Source of the DNA: an uncultured Pseudomonadota bacterium
Lineage (GTDB): Bacteria; Pseudomonadota; Gammaproteobacteria; Burkholderiales; SG8-39
Direction: 5' to 3'
Assembly: GCA_903829815.1 (NCBI GenBank)
Contig: CAIKRR010000074.1
Location: 1 to 43,632 of the forward strand
Length of the DNA stretch: 43,632 bases
Below are positions 25,912 through 35,332 of the stretch, in pieces (position 1 is the first letter of the stretch; the number at the start of each line of letters is the position of its first letter). Made by a program: the position numbers and the translations under genes. Under the pieces are notes generated by a model. It did no database searches. It worked only from the letters and a program-made list of their open reading frames with translations, and was not told the DNA's origin.

Positions 25912-26925
25912 ATGAAAACTCTGGTTGTCGACGTTCACGCCCATTATGTTTCTCAGTTGGCCTTCGATCGTTTCGAGGCCCATGCCGCCCAGTTCCCCGG
26001 TATCACGCTGGCCCGCGATGGCAAGACCAATCGGATGCAGTTTCCGGGTGCGCAAATGACCCGACCGATCAACCCCAAGCTCTCCGATCTGGACGAGCGG
26101 ATACGCTGGATGGATGAGAAGGGCGTCGACCATCAGTTGCTCGGCTTGTGGACCGATCTCGAAGGCTATGAACTGACACCGGAGCAGGGGCTGGCCTGGA
26201 GCCGCTACATCAATGACTGCGCCTGGGAAACCTTGCGTGATCAGCCCCGGTTCACGCCGCTGGCCACTGTGCCGCTGCAAGATGGCAAGCTTGCTGCCGA
26301 GGTGCTGGGCGAGGCCATGGAGCGCGGCTTCGCTGGTGCGATGATCGGCACCCAGCCCAAGGGCATCCTGGGCGGCAATCTCGATGACCCTTCGCTCGAC
26401 CCCTTCTGGGAAACCGCCTCGAAGCTCGGGGCCGCGCTCTTTCTGCACCCGATGTTCGTCTGCGGCGAGCCGCGGCTCGAGGATTACGAACTGGTCAATG
26501 CCGCCGGCCGTCTGGCCGACAGCACGATTGCCGTGTCGCGTCTCCTCTACTCGGGCCACCTGCTGCGTTTTCCGGGCGTCAAGCTGGTGGTGGCGCACGG
26601 CGGAGCGGCGCTGCCCTACGCAATGGGGCGGTTGGGCCGCAACAACGATGCATTCCCCAACAAGTTTGCCGACGCGCGCAAGGGCTTCGAGATGCTCTTC
26701 TTCGACTCGTGTGTGTTCGAGCCGGCAGCACTGGAGTTCCTGTGCCGGCGCTCCTCGCCCGAGCATGTCATGCTGGGCTCCGACATCCCCTTTCATATCG
26801 GCGATCCCGATCCGGTGAAGGTGGTGGAAGGCGCCTATCTGCGAAATGCCGATCGCAATGCCATCCTCGGTGGCAATGCCCAGCGCATCTTCCGGGTTCG
26901 CAAGGACTGCTGGTGCCCTTCCTAG
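25912..26925 (+). CDS. Amidohydrolase of the ACMSD (amidohydrolase_2) family
   Basis: Metal-dependent TIM-barrel enzyme, 337 aa. Metal ligands are visible as DVHAHY (His9, His11), FLHPMF (His near 180), VVAHGG and LGSDIPF (Asp near 290). The family includes aminocarboxymuconate-semialdehyde decarboxylase, gamma-resorcylate decarboxylase, 5-carboxyvanillate decarboxylase and isoorotate decarboxylase as well as hydrolases, so a non-oxidative decarboxylation of an aromatic or heterocyclic acid is the likeliest reaction. Follows the Bug gene by 93 bases and overlaps the next gene by 13. No signal peptide. Confidence 0.9.
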   Translation: MKTLVVDVHAHYVSQLAFDRFEAHAAQFPGITLARDGKTNRMQFPGAQMTRPINPKLSDLDERIRWMDEKGVDHQLLGLWTDLEGYELTPEQGLAWSRYINDCAWETLRDQPRFTPLATVPLQDGKLAAEVLGEAMERGFAGAMIGTQPKGILGGNLDDPSLDPFWETASKLGAALFLHPMFVCGEPRLEDYELVNAAGRLADSTIAVSRLLYSGHLLRFPGVKLVVAHGGAALPYAMGRLGRNNDAFPNKFADARKGFEMLFFDSCVFEPAALEFLCRRSSPEHVMLGSDIPFHIGDPDPVKVVEGAYLRNADRNAILGGNAQRIFRVRKDCWCPS

Positions 26926-27419
26926 ACCCGGTCGTGGATGCCGATGCGCTGACGCACGGCATCCAGCTCGCGCTTGCCCCGGTCTTTCTGCTCACCGGGG
27001 TGGCCGGGCTCATTGGCGCAGTGGCCACACGGCTTGCCCGGATCATCGATCGCGGGCGCATCCTTGAAGACCGCATCGAAGGGCGCATTGTCCGCGATGT
27101 CGAGGCCGCCTACCGTGAACTCGCCCGTCTCAGGGTGCGTGGGCGGCTGGTCAATCTGTGCATGCTCCTGCTCACGCTGTGTGCCGCACTGATCGGAATC
27201 ACCGTCATGGCACTCTTCCTGGGTGAGACCACCGCGCTGCACACCGCGCGTCTGGTTTCATTCAGCTTTGTCGGCGGGGTGGTGCTTTTCATCCTTTCGC
27301 TGCTCGGGTTCTTTGCCGAGACGCTGCTCGCCACCCAGACGCTGCGCTTCCGGACGCCGCCCCAAGTTCGTGGCGATGACCAGAATTCGACCGACCCCGA
27401 TTTTCATCGCGTTAAATAA
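26913..27419 (+). CDS. DUF2721-like membrane protein
   Basis: Small integral membrane protein of 168 aa. A first hydrophobic segment (ALAPVFLLTGVAGLIGAVATRLA) is followed by a charged cytoplasmic stretch with ARIIDRGRILEDRI, then two more membrane helices, a layout and motif I recognise as DUF2721. Function unknown. The GTG at 26913 has AGGA 6 nt upstream and overlaps the amidohydrolase gene by 13 bases, so coupling is likely; a further GTG at 26934 is possible. The frame is open well upstream but that part is the shadow of the amidohydrolase. Confidence 0.72.
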   Translation: MPFLDPVVDADALTHGIQLALAPVFLLTGVAGLIGAVATRLARIIDRGRILEDRIEGRIVRDVEAAYRELARLRVRGRLVNLCMLLLTLCAALIGITVMALFLGETTALHTARLVSFSFVGGVVLFILSLLGFFAETLLATQTLRFRTPPQVRGDDQNSTDPDFHRVK

Positions 27420-27517
27420 TTTTAATATTCAATGGCTTGTGGATTGGGGTGTTGATCGCGCTTGCGGTCGGGCAGGCACATTGCGTATCGTCTGCCTGTT
27501 CCCGGAGAGAGCCCTGA

Positions 27518-30505
27518 ATGTCATCCCTTGCCCCGCCCCCACGTTCTGCCTTCGCCCCCCTCCAAGCGCTTTCCGAGCAGGAGATATCGGGCGAGATACT
27601 GATCGAAAAGTATGCCAAGGGGGTCGAGACTTCAGTGGCTGATGTGCGGCGGCGAGTGGCTCGTGCCCTTGCCGCGGTCGAGCCCGAAGCCGAGCAACTC
27701 GGGTGGGAAGCCCGCTTCATGGAGGCGCAGGAGGCGGGCTTCGTTCCGGCCGGACGCATCAACTCGGCGGCAGGTACCAATCTCCAGGCGACGCTCATCA
27801 ACTGCTTCGTGCAGCCGGTGGGTGACTCGATTACCGAACTGGTCGATGGCCGCCCTGGCATCTACACCGCGCTGTCAGAATCGGCTGAGACGATGCGTCG
27901 CGGCGGTGGTGTCGGCTACGACTTCTCATCGATCCGGCCACGGGGTGCCCTGGTACGGGGTACCCAGTCGCATGCCAGCGGCCCGGTGTCCTACATGCGT
28001 GTGTTCGACCGCTCCTGCGAGACGGTCGAGTCGGCCGGGTCCAGGCGTGGCGCGCAGATGGGTGTCCTGCGCTGCGATCATCCCGACATAGAGGCCTTCA
28101 TCCACGCCAAGGACAGCGGGGACCTCACGAACTTCAATGTCTCGGTGGGCGTCACCGATGCCTTCATGCAGGCGGTCGAGGCCGATGGCGAAGTGGAACT
28201 CGTGCATCGCGCCGAGCCTTCGCCCGAGCATGTGAATGCACCCGAACAGCGCGCTGACGGACTCTGGGTCTATCGCAGGCTGCCCGCCCGCGCGCTGTGG
28301 GATCAGATCATGCGCTCGACCTATGATCACGCCGAACCGGGCATCCTCTTCCTTGACCGGATCAATCGCGACAACAATCTGTATTACTGCGAGACGATCG
28401 AGAGCACCAATCCTTGCGCCGAACAACCGCTGCCCCCCTACGGTTGCTGCTGCCTGGGTTCGATCGACCTGACCCACTTCGTGCGCGATCCTTTTTCGCC
28501 GGCTGCGCGCTTTGATGAAGCCGCCTTTGGCAAGGTGGTGGACGTATCCGTCCGGATGCTCGACGACGTGCTCGACGCGACGCGCTGGCCCCTGGCGGCT
28601 CAGCAGGACGAGGCACGCAACAAGCGTCGTACGGGTCTTGGATTCACGGGGCTGGGCGACTCACTCATCATGCTCGGACTGCGTTATGACACGCCGGCGG
28701 CCCGCGCCGCGGCGGCCCGCATTTCCGAGGTGATGCGCGATCGTGCCTACCTCGCTTCGGTAGAACTCGCGCGCGAGCGCGGGGCCTTTCCGCTCTTTAA
28801 CGCCGACCTCTATCTGTCGGGGGGCAATTTTGCCTCCCGTCTGCCAGCCGAGATCAAGCAGCAGATCCGTCAGCATGGCATTCGCAACTCGCATCTGCTG
28901 TCGATCGCGCCGACCGGCACCATCAGTCTGGCCTTTGCCGACAATGCTTCCAACGGCATCGAGCCGCCGTTCTCATGGGTCTATACCCGGCGCAAGCGTC
29001 TCGCCGAAGGTGGCTGGAAGCAGTACACGGTCGAGGATCATGCATGGCGCCTGTACCGCCATCTGCATGGCGATTCGGGCAGCTTGCCCGAAGCCTTCGT
29101 GACCGCGCTCGAGATCTCGGCGCGTGCCCACATGGAGATGGTGGCGGCGGTAGCCCCGTTCATCGACACCAGCATTTCCAAGACCGTCAACGTGCCCGAA
29201 GACTATCCGTACGCCGACTTCGAAGACCTCTACATGGGGGCCTGGAAGGCCAACCTGAAGGGGCTCGCAACCTACCGGCCCAACAAGGTTCTGGGTTCGG
29301 TGCTGTCAGTCGTGCCGGCCCAGACGCCTGCCACCACGCCTGCAACCGTGGCTGCCGCTGCCAGTGCCCCTGCCGTCGTGTTATCAACCACAGGTGCTGG
29401 GCCGGGTGTGCCCACGGCGCGCCTCGTGGTTGCCGAATCCGAAGCGGCAAGCGACGCCAACCGACGTCTGGTGATCCAGTCGTTGCCGGCCACGGTACTG
29501 GCCTCGCTGCGTTGGCCTGATCGGCCCGAGATGCCCGATGGGAACCTGGCCTGGACCTACATGCTGCGCCATCCACAGGGCGACTTTGCGCTCTTTGTCG
29601 GCCATGTCGAGACCGCTGCCGGCGCCTTTCCCTTCGAGGCATGGGTGAACGGTGCCGAACAGCCGCGCGGCCTTGGCGCAGTGGCCAAGACTTTATCGAT
29701 GGACATGCGTGCCAATGACCGCAAATGGCTCGCGCTCAAGCTCGAGGCCCTCTCCAGGGTGCCGGGCGAACGCGAATTCGAGATGCCCTTTCCGCCCGAA
29801 GGTGGCGCGCGGCGCATGCCGGGCATCGTTGCGGCGGTTGCACAGCTGATTCGTTATCGCTGCGACCGGCTCGATGCCCTGCCGCGTGAAGGTGAAGCCA
29901 GTCTGGACCTCGACGGGGCAAGTCCGACACCTGTGATCGACGCGATGTTCACGGTCGCAGAACCGCGTACCGGCACCGATGGCACGCTGTCCTGGACGGT
30001 CGATGTGCAGAATCCGGCGACCGGCGAAGACTTCGTGCTCGGGCTCAAGGAGATCACCTTGCCCAGCGGTCAGACCCGCCCGTATGCGATGTGGCTGGCT
30101 GGCAACTACCCACGGGCGCTTGACGGACTGGCGCGTATCCTGTCACTGGACATGCGGGTGATCGATCCGGCCTGGATCGGCATGAAGTTGCGCAAGCTCC
30201 TCAACTATTCCGAGCCCCTGGGCGACTTCATGGCCTTCGTGCCCGGTGAGCGTCGTCAGCAGGTGTGGCCCTCGACAGTGGCCTACATTGCGCGCCTGGT
30301 GATCCATCGTTACGCGATGCTGGGTGTTCTCAACGAGGCGGGTCTTCCCTGTGAGTCGATGGGCATACTGGGCGACCCGCGCAGCGACAACGAACAGCTC
30401 CTGATGGACGGTAGCCTCTGCACCGAGTGTGGCAATCACGCGGTCATCCGCCGCGATGGGTGCGAATTCTGTACCGCCTGCGGGGCGGTAGGCGCCTGCG
30501 GCTAG
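27518..30505 (+). CDS. nrdJ: Adenosylcobalamin-dependent (class II) ribonucleotide reductase
   Basis: Reduces ribonucleotides to deoxyribonucleotides without oxygen dependence; 995 aa. The catalytic barrel carries Cys96 (NCFVQP), the N-x-C-x-E motif Asn298-Cys300-Glu302 ([14 protein letters not shown]) and the loop SIAPTGTIS near 462. A Pro/Ala/Thr-rich linker (about 600-635) leads to two similar copies of a TSCPD-like domain (about 672-785 and 821-935), each with a PxA(M)WxxG... and LSMDMR or LSLDMR pattern. The C-terminus is a Cys4 zinc-ribbon-like tail (CTECGN ... CEFCTACG, from 968) that would relay electrons from thioredoxin. GGAGAGAG precedes the ATG. An AT-rich patch (27413-27432) with TAATAT at 27423 may hold the promoter; no cobalamin riboswitch fits in the 98-base gap. 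Confidence 0.95.
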   Translation: MSSLAPPPRSAFAPLQALSEQEISGEILIEKYAKGVETSVADVRRRVARALAAVEPEAEQLGWEARFMEAQEAGFVPAGRINSAAGTNLQATLINCFVQPVGDSITELVDGRPGIYTALSESAETMRRGGGVGYDFSSIRPRGALVRGTQSHASGPVSYMRVFDRSCETVESAGSRRGAQMGVLRCDHPDIEAFIHAKDSGDLTNFNVSVGVTDAFMQAVEADGEVELVHRAEPSPEHVNAPEQRADGLWVYRRLPARALWDQIMRSTYDHAEPGILFLDRINRDNNLYYCETIESTNPCAEQPLPPYGCCCLGSIDLTHFVRDPFSPAARFDEAAFGKVVDVSVRMLDDVLDATRWPLAAQQDEARNKRRTGLGFTGLGDSLIMLGLRYDTPAARAAAARISEVMRDRAYLASVELARERGAFPLFNADLYLSGGNFASRLPAEIKQQIRQHGIRNSHLLSIAPTGTISLAFADNASNGIEPPFSWVYTRRKRLAEGGWKQYTVEDHAWRLYRHLHGDSGSLPEAFVTALEISARAHMEMVAAVAPFIDTSISKTVNVPEDYPYADFEDLYMGAWKANLKGLATYRPNKVLGSVLSVVPAQTPATTPATVAAAASAPAVVLSTTGAGPGVPTARLVVAESEAASDANRRLVIQSLPATVLASLRWPDRPEMPDGNLAWTYMLRHPQGDFALFVGHVETAAGAFPFEAWVNGAEQPRGLGAVAKTLSMDMRANDRKWLALKLEALSRVPGEREFEMPFPPEGGARRMPGIVAAVAQLIRYRCDRLDALPREGEASLDLDGASPTPVIDAMFTVAEPRTGTDGTLSWTVDVQNPATGEDFVLGLKEITLPSGQTRPYAMWLAGNYPRALDGLARILSLDMRVIDPAWIGMKLRKLLNYSEPLGDFMAFVPGERRQQVWPSTVAYIARLVIHRYAMLGVLNEAGLPCESMGILGDPRSDNEQLLMDGSLCTECGNHAVIRRDGCEFCTACGAVGACG

Positions 30506-30530
30506 TTGCCCGGAGGTCGGCCGCCGGATC

Positions 30531-30551
30531 GGTGCGGGCTCTCGCCGCACC
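30531..30551. terminator. Stem-loop between convergent genes, possible bidirectional terminator
   Basis: GGTGCGG (30531-30537) pairs perfectly with CCGCACC (30545-30551) around seven bases, between the stops of nrdJ and the convergent oxygenase gene. There is no U-tract on either side, so termination efficiency is uncertain. Confidence 0.45.
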
Positions 30552-30561
30552 GTGCCAAGGC

Positions 30562-31593
30562 TCAGGGGGCGCGCTCGGCCAGACGTGCCGCTTCGCGGAC
30601 TGCATCGGCATTGAGCTCAAGCGCGCGTGAACCGGCGAGCTTGGCCTTCAGGTGTTCGGCGACCGTCGTCGGCGGGTAGAGCGGTGGATGTGTCGCATCG
30701 GTACAACTGGGCAGGCAGGCGATCAGCGCGTCGGCATTGCCATCGTGAAAGAGCGCTGCAGAGCGACGCCGGATGACCCGACCGTCGGGAGTGACTGGGG
30801 GCAGTACCCGGTGCATCGAGGAGATCCAGCGATCGTTGGTCCAGCGCGCCATCATGTCGCCCAGATTCACCAGCAGCGCGCCTGGCACCGGCTGCACGTC
30901 ATGCCAGAGGCCTTCGCGATCGAGCACCTGCAGACCCGGCAGCACCGGATCAGCCCACAGGACGGTGCAGATGCCGTAGTCGGTATGGGCGCCCATGCCC
31001 ATCTGGTCGACCTCGACCCTCGAGACCCCGTGTGGCATCGCGTAGTGATTCATGCGCAGCACATCGAGCGAGTGATCCTCGAACCGGGCAAAGTAGTGCT
31101 CGGGCAGGTCGAGTGCCACTGCAAAGATGGTGGCAAGGTGTCGGGCCAGCGCCGCTGCGTGATCGAACCAGGTCTGGACACCGCTGCGAAAGTCGGGGGG
31201 GCTGTCGGGCCACAGATTTTCGGGATAGTCGAGCGGGTCGAGGCCCAGATCGGGCCACAGCGAGGCAGGTGCGCCGACATTGAAGGCCTCGAACAGATCA
31301 GCAGCGCTGGCCACCCCCAGGCTGTAGCTCAGGCGTTCGCTCAAGGGACCGGAGTACCCCCGGTTGATCCTGACCGAGGGTGGACGCCAGGCCATCTTCT
31401 GGGCGGGCGTCTGGTTGAAGAAGCCGTCGATCGCACCGGTGAGCCCTGCGATGACGGCATCAGGAATGGCGTGTCCACGGATCTGCATGAACCCGATCGA
31501 ACGGGCAGCAGCGTCAACCGCGCCGGCAATCGCCTGGCGCTCCTCGGCAGTACCCTCGCGAAACGGCGCGATGTCGATGACCGGAATGTCCAT
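30562..31593 (-). CDS. 2-oxoglutarate/Fe(II)-dependent oxygenase (isopenicillin N synthase-like), second copy
   Basis: Cytosolic oxygenase, 343 aa, the same length as the oxygenase at 9176. Starts MDIPVIDIAPF; iron ligands His203 and Asp205 (GAHTDYG) and His261 (SSMHRV); 2-oxoglutarate anchor near Arg276/Ser278 (RRRSA). The ATG at 31593 has AAGGAG 7 nt upstream; the frame extends 119 codons further but that part is antisense to fbp. The MARWTNDRWIS segment is nearly identical to MAQWTNDRWVS in the first copy, showing common ancestry, while the regions before the HxD motif differ, so substrates probably differ. Lies 38 bases downstream of fbp on the same strand and may be co-transcribed. Substrate unknown. 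Confidence 0.9.
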   Translation of the reverse strand: MDIPVIDIAPFREGTAEERQAIAGAVDAAARSIGFMQIRGHAIPDAVIAGLTGAIDGFFNQTPAQKMAWRPPSVRINRGYSGPLSERLSYSLGVASAADLFEAFNVGAPASLWPDLGLDPLDYPENLWPDSPPDFRSGVQTWFDHAAALARHLATIFAVALDLPEHYFARFEDHSLDVLRMNHYAMPHGVSRVEVDQMGMGAHTDYGICTVLWADPVLPGLQVLDREGLWHDVQPVPGALLVNLGDMMARWTNDRWISSMHRVLPPVTPDGRVIRRRSAALFHDGNADALIACLPSCTDATHPPLYPPTTVAEHLKAKLAGSRALELNADAVREAARLAERAP

Positions 31594-31631
31594 TCGAGGC
31601 TCCTTCTGCGGCAAGCGGTATCTGCTGCTTT

Positions 31632-32624
31632 CTACAGGTGATACTGTCGCACCTGTTCGACTTCGTTGCGCGACCCCAGTACCACGCCTACCCGCTGGTG
31701 CAGCGCACTCGGTTCGATATCGAGAATGCGTCGGGCACCGTCGGTGGCCGCACCGCCTGCCTGTTCGATCACGAAGGCCATCGGGTTGGCCTCGTACATC
31801 AGCCGCAGGCGCCCCTCCTTGTACTTCGAATCGGCCGGGTACATGAAGATGCCGCCGCGCGAGATGATGCGATAGACGTCGGCCACCATCGAGGCCACCC
31901 AGCGCATGTTGAAGTCCTTGCCCCGCACGCCGGTCTTGCCAGCAAGGCATTCGTCGATGTAGCGGGCAATGGGCGCCGTCCAGTTGCGGCTGTTCGACAT
32001 GTTGATCGCGAACTCGGCGGTGTCGGCCGAGATGCTCACCGCAGGTTCGGTCAGGATGAAGCTGCCGACTTCCCGGTCGAGGGTAAAGGCGACCGTGCCG
32101 TTGCCGACCGTGAGCACCAGCATGGTCGCCGGACCGTACACGGCAAACCCTGCCGCCACCTGGTTCGAGCCTGGCTGCAGAAAGCTCCTTTCGCCTACCG
32201 GGTCAGTGCCAGCCGGGCAGGGCAGTACCGAGAAGATCGTGCCGATTGACACATTGACATCGATGTTCGACGATCCGTCCAACGGGTCGATCAGCAGCAG
32301 GTAAGCGCCCGAGGGATAGTGCTCGGGCATCAGGTGAGGATGCTCCATCTCTTCGGAGACCATGGCGGCGAGATGCCCACCCCACTCGTTGGCCTCGATC
32401 AGGATATCGTTCGAGATGATGTCGAGTTTCTTCTGTGCTTCGCCTTGTACGTTCTCGCTGCCAGCGGTGCCCAGCATGTCGGCCAGCGCTCCCTTGTTGA
32501 CCGCGTGGCTGATGGCCTTGCAGGCGCGCGCCACCACTTCGATCAGCAGGCGCAGCTCCGGCGTGACGTTGCCCCCGAGTCGCTGCTGTTCGATCAGGTA
32601 CTGGGTGAGAGTGATGCGTTTCAT
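31632..32624 (-). CDS. fbp: Class I fructose-1,6-bisphosphatase
   Basis: Gluconeogenic enzyme converting fructose-1,6-bisphosphate to fructose-6-phosphate; 330 aa, normal length. The metal- and phosphate-binding signature [17 protein letters not shown], the upstream VSEEMEH and the C-terminal [19 protein letters not shown] with [10 protein letters not shown] identify it. Family similarity starts at the ATG at 32624 ([10 protein letters not shown]), with AGGA upstream. Divergent from the second Bug gene, 57 bases apart. Confidence 0.97.
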   Translation of the reverse strand: MKRITLTQYLIEQQRLGGNVTPELRLLIEVVARACKAISHAVNKGALADMLGTAGSENVQGEAQKKLDIISNDILIEANEWGGHLAAMVSEEMEHPHLMPEHYPSGAYLLLIDPLDGSSNIDVNVSIGTIFSVLPCPAGTDPVGERSFLQPGSNQVAAGFAVYGPATMLVLTVGNGTVAFTLDREVGSFILTEPAVSISADTAEFAINMSNSRNWTAPIARYIDECLAGKTGVRGKDFNMRWVASMVADVYRIISRGGIFMYPADSKYKEGRLRLMYEANPMAFVIEQAGGAATDGARRILDIEPSALHQRVGVVLGSRNEVEQVRQYHL

Positions 32625-32681
32625 CGAAGAGTCCTGTTCAGATGTGCCGGGAGAGCGATCGTGAATGAAGGGGGGGCGCCC

Positions 32682-33794
32682 ATGCGTCGGTTCGGATGCG
32701 CTCAGGCAGTCGGCCTGGCTCGCACGGCTGCGATTATCCCGCAATCGGCTTGCCCAATCGCGTCGCGTGGCGCCTGGCCGAGCGGGCGAGTCGGTGCGGC
32801 GAGGCCTGCGCCTCTCTTTCATGGATTCCGGGCTGCCCTTGGCAGGCTGGCTGCGGGTGCTTTGCTCGCCAGCGTGTCGGTACTGGCCAGTGCCCAGGGG
32901 ATCGATGCCGGCATTCGACCGCTGCGTCTTGTGGTGCCGTTTCCGAGCGGCCCGGCCGACCTGCTGGGGCGACTGTATGCGCAGCGCATGGCCGAGTTGC
33001 TCGGGCGCGCCGTGGTTGTCGAAAATCGCAGTGGAGCCACTGGTACGATCGGTGCCGATCTGGTCGCCAAGTCAGCAGCTGATGGTAATACGCTGCTCTT
33101 CACGGTCGACCTGCCCATCGTGATGGCGCCTGCTCTGGTCCACACCCCCTACGACCCCCGCAAGGCCTTTGCGCCGATCGCTTTAGTGGGCGAGACCATG
33201 CAACTCATCGTCGTGAACCCGGCTCTGGGCGTGCGTTCGATCGACGATCTGGTCGTCGCGGCGCGGGCGCGTCCTGAACAACTTACCTTTGCTTCGGCGG
33301 GCAACGCCTCCCCTGGGCATCTGTGTGGCGAGATGCTCAATGCCCGGCTCGACATTCGCATGACCCATGTGCCCTATCGGGGTGCCGGACTGGCCTCGCA
33401 GGCGGTACTTGCTGGCGAGGTGTCACTGTTCTGCGGGCCGATCACGCAGGCACTGCCGTTTTTGCCGATGGGTCGCTTGATCGGACTGGCGGTTACCGGT
33501 GATCGGGCCTCGCCCTTGCTGCCTGGCATGCCGGTGCTGGCCGAACGCCTGCCCGGTTTTATCGTGAGCAACTGGTACGGCTTCTTTGCCCCGGCGGGCA
33601 CGACTCCGGGCGTGCTGGCGCCGATTGTCCAGGCACTGCGCCGAATCGCCGCCGAGCGCGAGGTTCGCGACCGGCTTGCCGGCATGGGCGTAGACCCTGT
33701 GTTTCTCGAGGCGGGGCCTTTGGCGCAAAGGATCGAGGTCGATCTGGCGCGTTGGACCCGGGTGATCGGTCAGGCAGGGATCAAGGCCGAATAG
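32682..33794 (+). CDS. Bug/TctC-family periplasmic receptor, second copy
   Basis: 370-residue orphan receptor. The hydrophobic signal segment ([20 protein letters not shown]) lies about 50 residues from the ATG at 32682, an atypically long leader; a GTG at 32661 has a better Shine-Dalgarno (GGGAGAG) and would add seven residues. The mature part shows Bug features [20 protein letters not shown] (Gly-Gly replaced by Gly-Pro), [22 protein letters not shown] and THVPYRG. No TctA/TctB genes nearby. Its 44-base distance to the aminotransferase on the same strand suggests a related role. Confidence 0.9.
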   Translation: MRRFGCAQAVGLARTAAIIPQSACPIASRGAWPSGRVGAARPAPLFHGFRAALGRLAAGALLASVSVLASAQGIDAGIRPLRLVVPFPSGPADLLGRLYAQRMAELLGRAVVVENRSGATGTIGADLVAKSAADGNTLLFTVDLPIVMAPALVHTPYDPRKAFAPIALVGETMQLIVVNPALGVRSIDDLVVAARARPEQLTFASAGNASPGHLCGEMLNARLDIRMTHVPYRGAGLASQAVLAGEVSLFCGPITQALPFLPMGRLIGLAVTGDRASPLLPGMPVLAERLPGFIVSNWYGFFAPAGTTPGVLAPIVQALRRIAAEREVRDRLAGMGVDPVFLEAGPLAQRIEVDLARWTRVIGQAGIKAE

Positions 33795-33838
33795 GCCCTA
33801 CAATCATCGGATTATCTGTCATCGACCGCCCGGCTCCC

Positions 33839-35074
33839 ATGTCAATATCCCCTCAGCTTTTCGACGAAATCGATCCCGCGCCACGGCTGCTGATGGGCCC
33901 TGGCCCGATCAATGCCTACCCGCGTGTGCTGCGCGCCATGTCGGCCCAGCTCCTCGGCCAGTTTGACCCGCAGTTTCGACAGTACATGCACGAGACCATG
34001 GCGCTGTATCGCCAGGTGTTCGAGACCGCCAACGAATGGACCATGATCGTCGACGGGACCGCACGCGCCGCGATCGAGGCGGTGATGGCGTCTCTGGTGG
34101 AGGTGGGTGATGTCGTGCTGGTGGCCAGCTTTGGCCGCTTTGGCCAGCTGAAGACCGAAATCGCACGGCGTTGCGGTGCCGATGTCCGCGTGATCGAGGC
34201 GACATGGGGTACGGTGTTCACACCCGCTGCCATCGAAGCGGCCATCGTGGCCCATCGACCCAAGCTCCTCGCGCTGTGCCAGGGCGATACATCCACCACC
34301 ATGCTGCAGCCGCTCGAGGACATCGGTGCGATCTGTCGCCGTCATGGGGTCTTGCTGCAAGTAGACGCCACGGCATCCTTTGTCGGCACGCCGCTGCCGG
34401 TCGATGCGTGGCAGATCGATGCCGTGACTGCCGGTCTGCAGAAGTGTCTTGGCGGCCCTTCAGGGGCGGCCCCGATCACCTTCTCTGCCGAGGTCGGCGA
34501 GCGCATCCGCCGTCGCCGGCATATCGAGGAGGGGCTTCAGACCACGGGGTATGTTGCCGGCACCGGGACCCGGATCAATTCCAATTACTTCGATCTGGCC
34601 ATGGTGATGGACTACTGGTCGAGCGCGGCCCTCAATCACCATACTGAAGCCACGACCATGCTCTACGGTGCGCGTGAGTGTGCCCGGGTGCTGCTGCAGG
34701 AAGGGCTGGCGGCGTGCGTTGAGCGCCATGCGCAGGCCGGCGGTGCGATGGTGGCCGGCATCGAAGCCATGGGTCTCGCGGTCTTTGGCGACAAATCCCA
34801 CAAGATGCCCAACGTCGTCGGCATCGTGATACCGCCAGGCGTTGACGGCGACCGCGTGCGTGCGGCCATGCTGCACCACTACAACATCGAGATCGGCAGC
34901 TCTTTCGGTCCGCTGCACGGCAAGATCTGGCGAATCGGCACGATGGGTTACAACGCACGCAAGGACTGCGTGCTGGTGACCCTGGGTGCGCTCGAGACGA
35001 TCCTGGCTGCCCAAGGGCACCGCGTCCTCCGGGGTGCTGCGGCAGATGCGGCGCTGGCTTTCTGGCCCCGGTAG
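33839..35074 (+). CDS. PucG-like (S)-ureidoglycine-glyoxylate aminotransferase
   Basis: Class V PLP aminotransferase, 411 aa, close to Bacillus PucG in length. The N-terminal LLMGPGPINAYPRVLRAMS, the PLP lysine Lys202 in GLQKCLGGPSGAAPI, Asp176 in LLQVDATASF, and the C-terminal EIGSSFGPLHGKIWRIGTMGYNARKD are closer by eye to PucG than to serine- or alanine-glyoxylate aminotransferases, though those remain possible. PucG transfers the amino group of ureidoglycine (from allantoate) to glyoxylate, giving oxalurate and glycine. A -10-like TACAAT lies at 33799-33804. It is followed, after 258 bases, by a nucleoside-type ABC importer, which fits purine nitrogen use. Confidence 0.87.
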   Translation: MSISPQLFDEIDPAPRLLMGPGPINAYPRVLRAMSAQLLGQFDPQFRQYMHETMALYRQVFETANEWTMIVDGTARAAIEAVMASLVEVGDVVLVASFGRFGQLKTEIARRCGADVRVIEATWGTVFTPAAIEAAIVAHRPKLLALCQGDTSTTMLQPLEDIGAICRRHGVLLQVDATASFVGTPLPVDAWQIDAVTAGLQKCLGGPSGAAPITFSAEVGERIRRRRHIEEGLQTTGYVAGTGTRINSNYFDLAMVMDYWSSAALNHHTEATTMLYGARECARVLLQEGLAACVERHAQAGGAMVAGIEAMGLAVFGDKSHKMPNVVGIVIPPGVDGDRVRAAMLHHYNIEIGSSFGPLHGKIWRIGTMGYNARKDCVLVTLGALETILAAQGHRVLRGAAADAALAFWPR

Positions 35075-35130
35075 CGATGACACCAGCGGGCTACCGGTCC
35101 GCGACAATCATGGTGCGCGTCTTGATGGAG

Positions 35131-35147
35131 CGCACCAATGCGGTGCG
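35131..35147 (+). repeat. Small stem-loop in the nupO leader
   Basis: CGCACC (35131-35136) and GGTGCG (35142-35147) flank AATGC. It is a perfect 6-bp stem in the 258-base region between the aminotransferase and the importer, with no U-tract after it. It may shield the 3' end of the aminotransferase mRNA. Confidence 0.4.
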
Positions 35148-35229
35148 TCCGCGTTATCGATCGGGCCGGGCTGTGGCACGGTCTGTTCAGGCATGAATCT
35201 CGCTTGTGCCCAAGAGCGGACTTCGATCC

Positions 35230-35263
35230 TGGCCGGAGTTTGCACCGCCGGACAGTCCGGCCA
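35230..35263. promoter_or_regulatory. Overlapping inverted repeats upstream of the nucleoside importer
   Basis: GCCGGAC-A-GTCCGGC (35247-35261) is a near-perfect 15-bp palindrome, operator-like. The same right arm can instead pair as TCCGGCCA (35256-35263) with TGGCCGGA (35230-35237), giving two mutually exclusive structures in RNA. It is either a repressor site or a structured leader about 70 bases before nupO. Confidence 0.5.
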
Positions 35264-35332
35264 AACGGGATTGCTCCGGGCGCGATCAAGGTGCCCGGCG
35301 TCGTGTCTGACTTCCTTCACCGAGGCCGCTGC

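Noticed and set aside
26709-26912. Upstream part of the DUF2721-like frame as coding
   Set aside because: It is out of frame within the amidohydrolase gene and Arg/Ser/Cys-rich; the membrane protein begins after the GTG at 26913.
33816-33822. CTGTCAT before the PucG-like gene as a Pho half-site
   Set aside because: No second repeat at 11 bases on either side; a single 7-mer is expected by chance.
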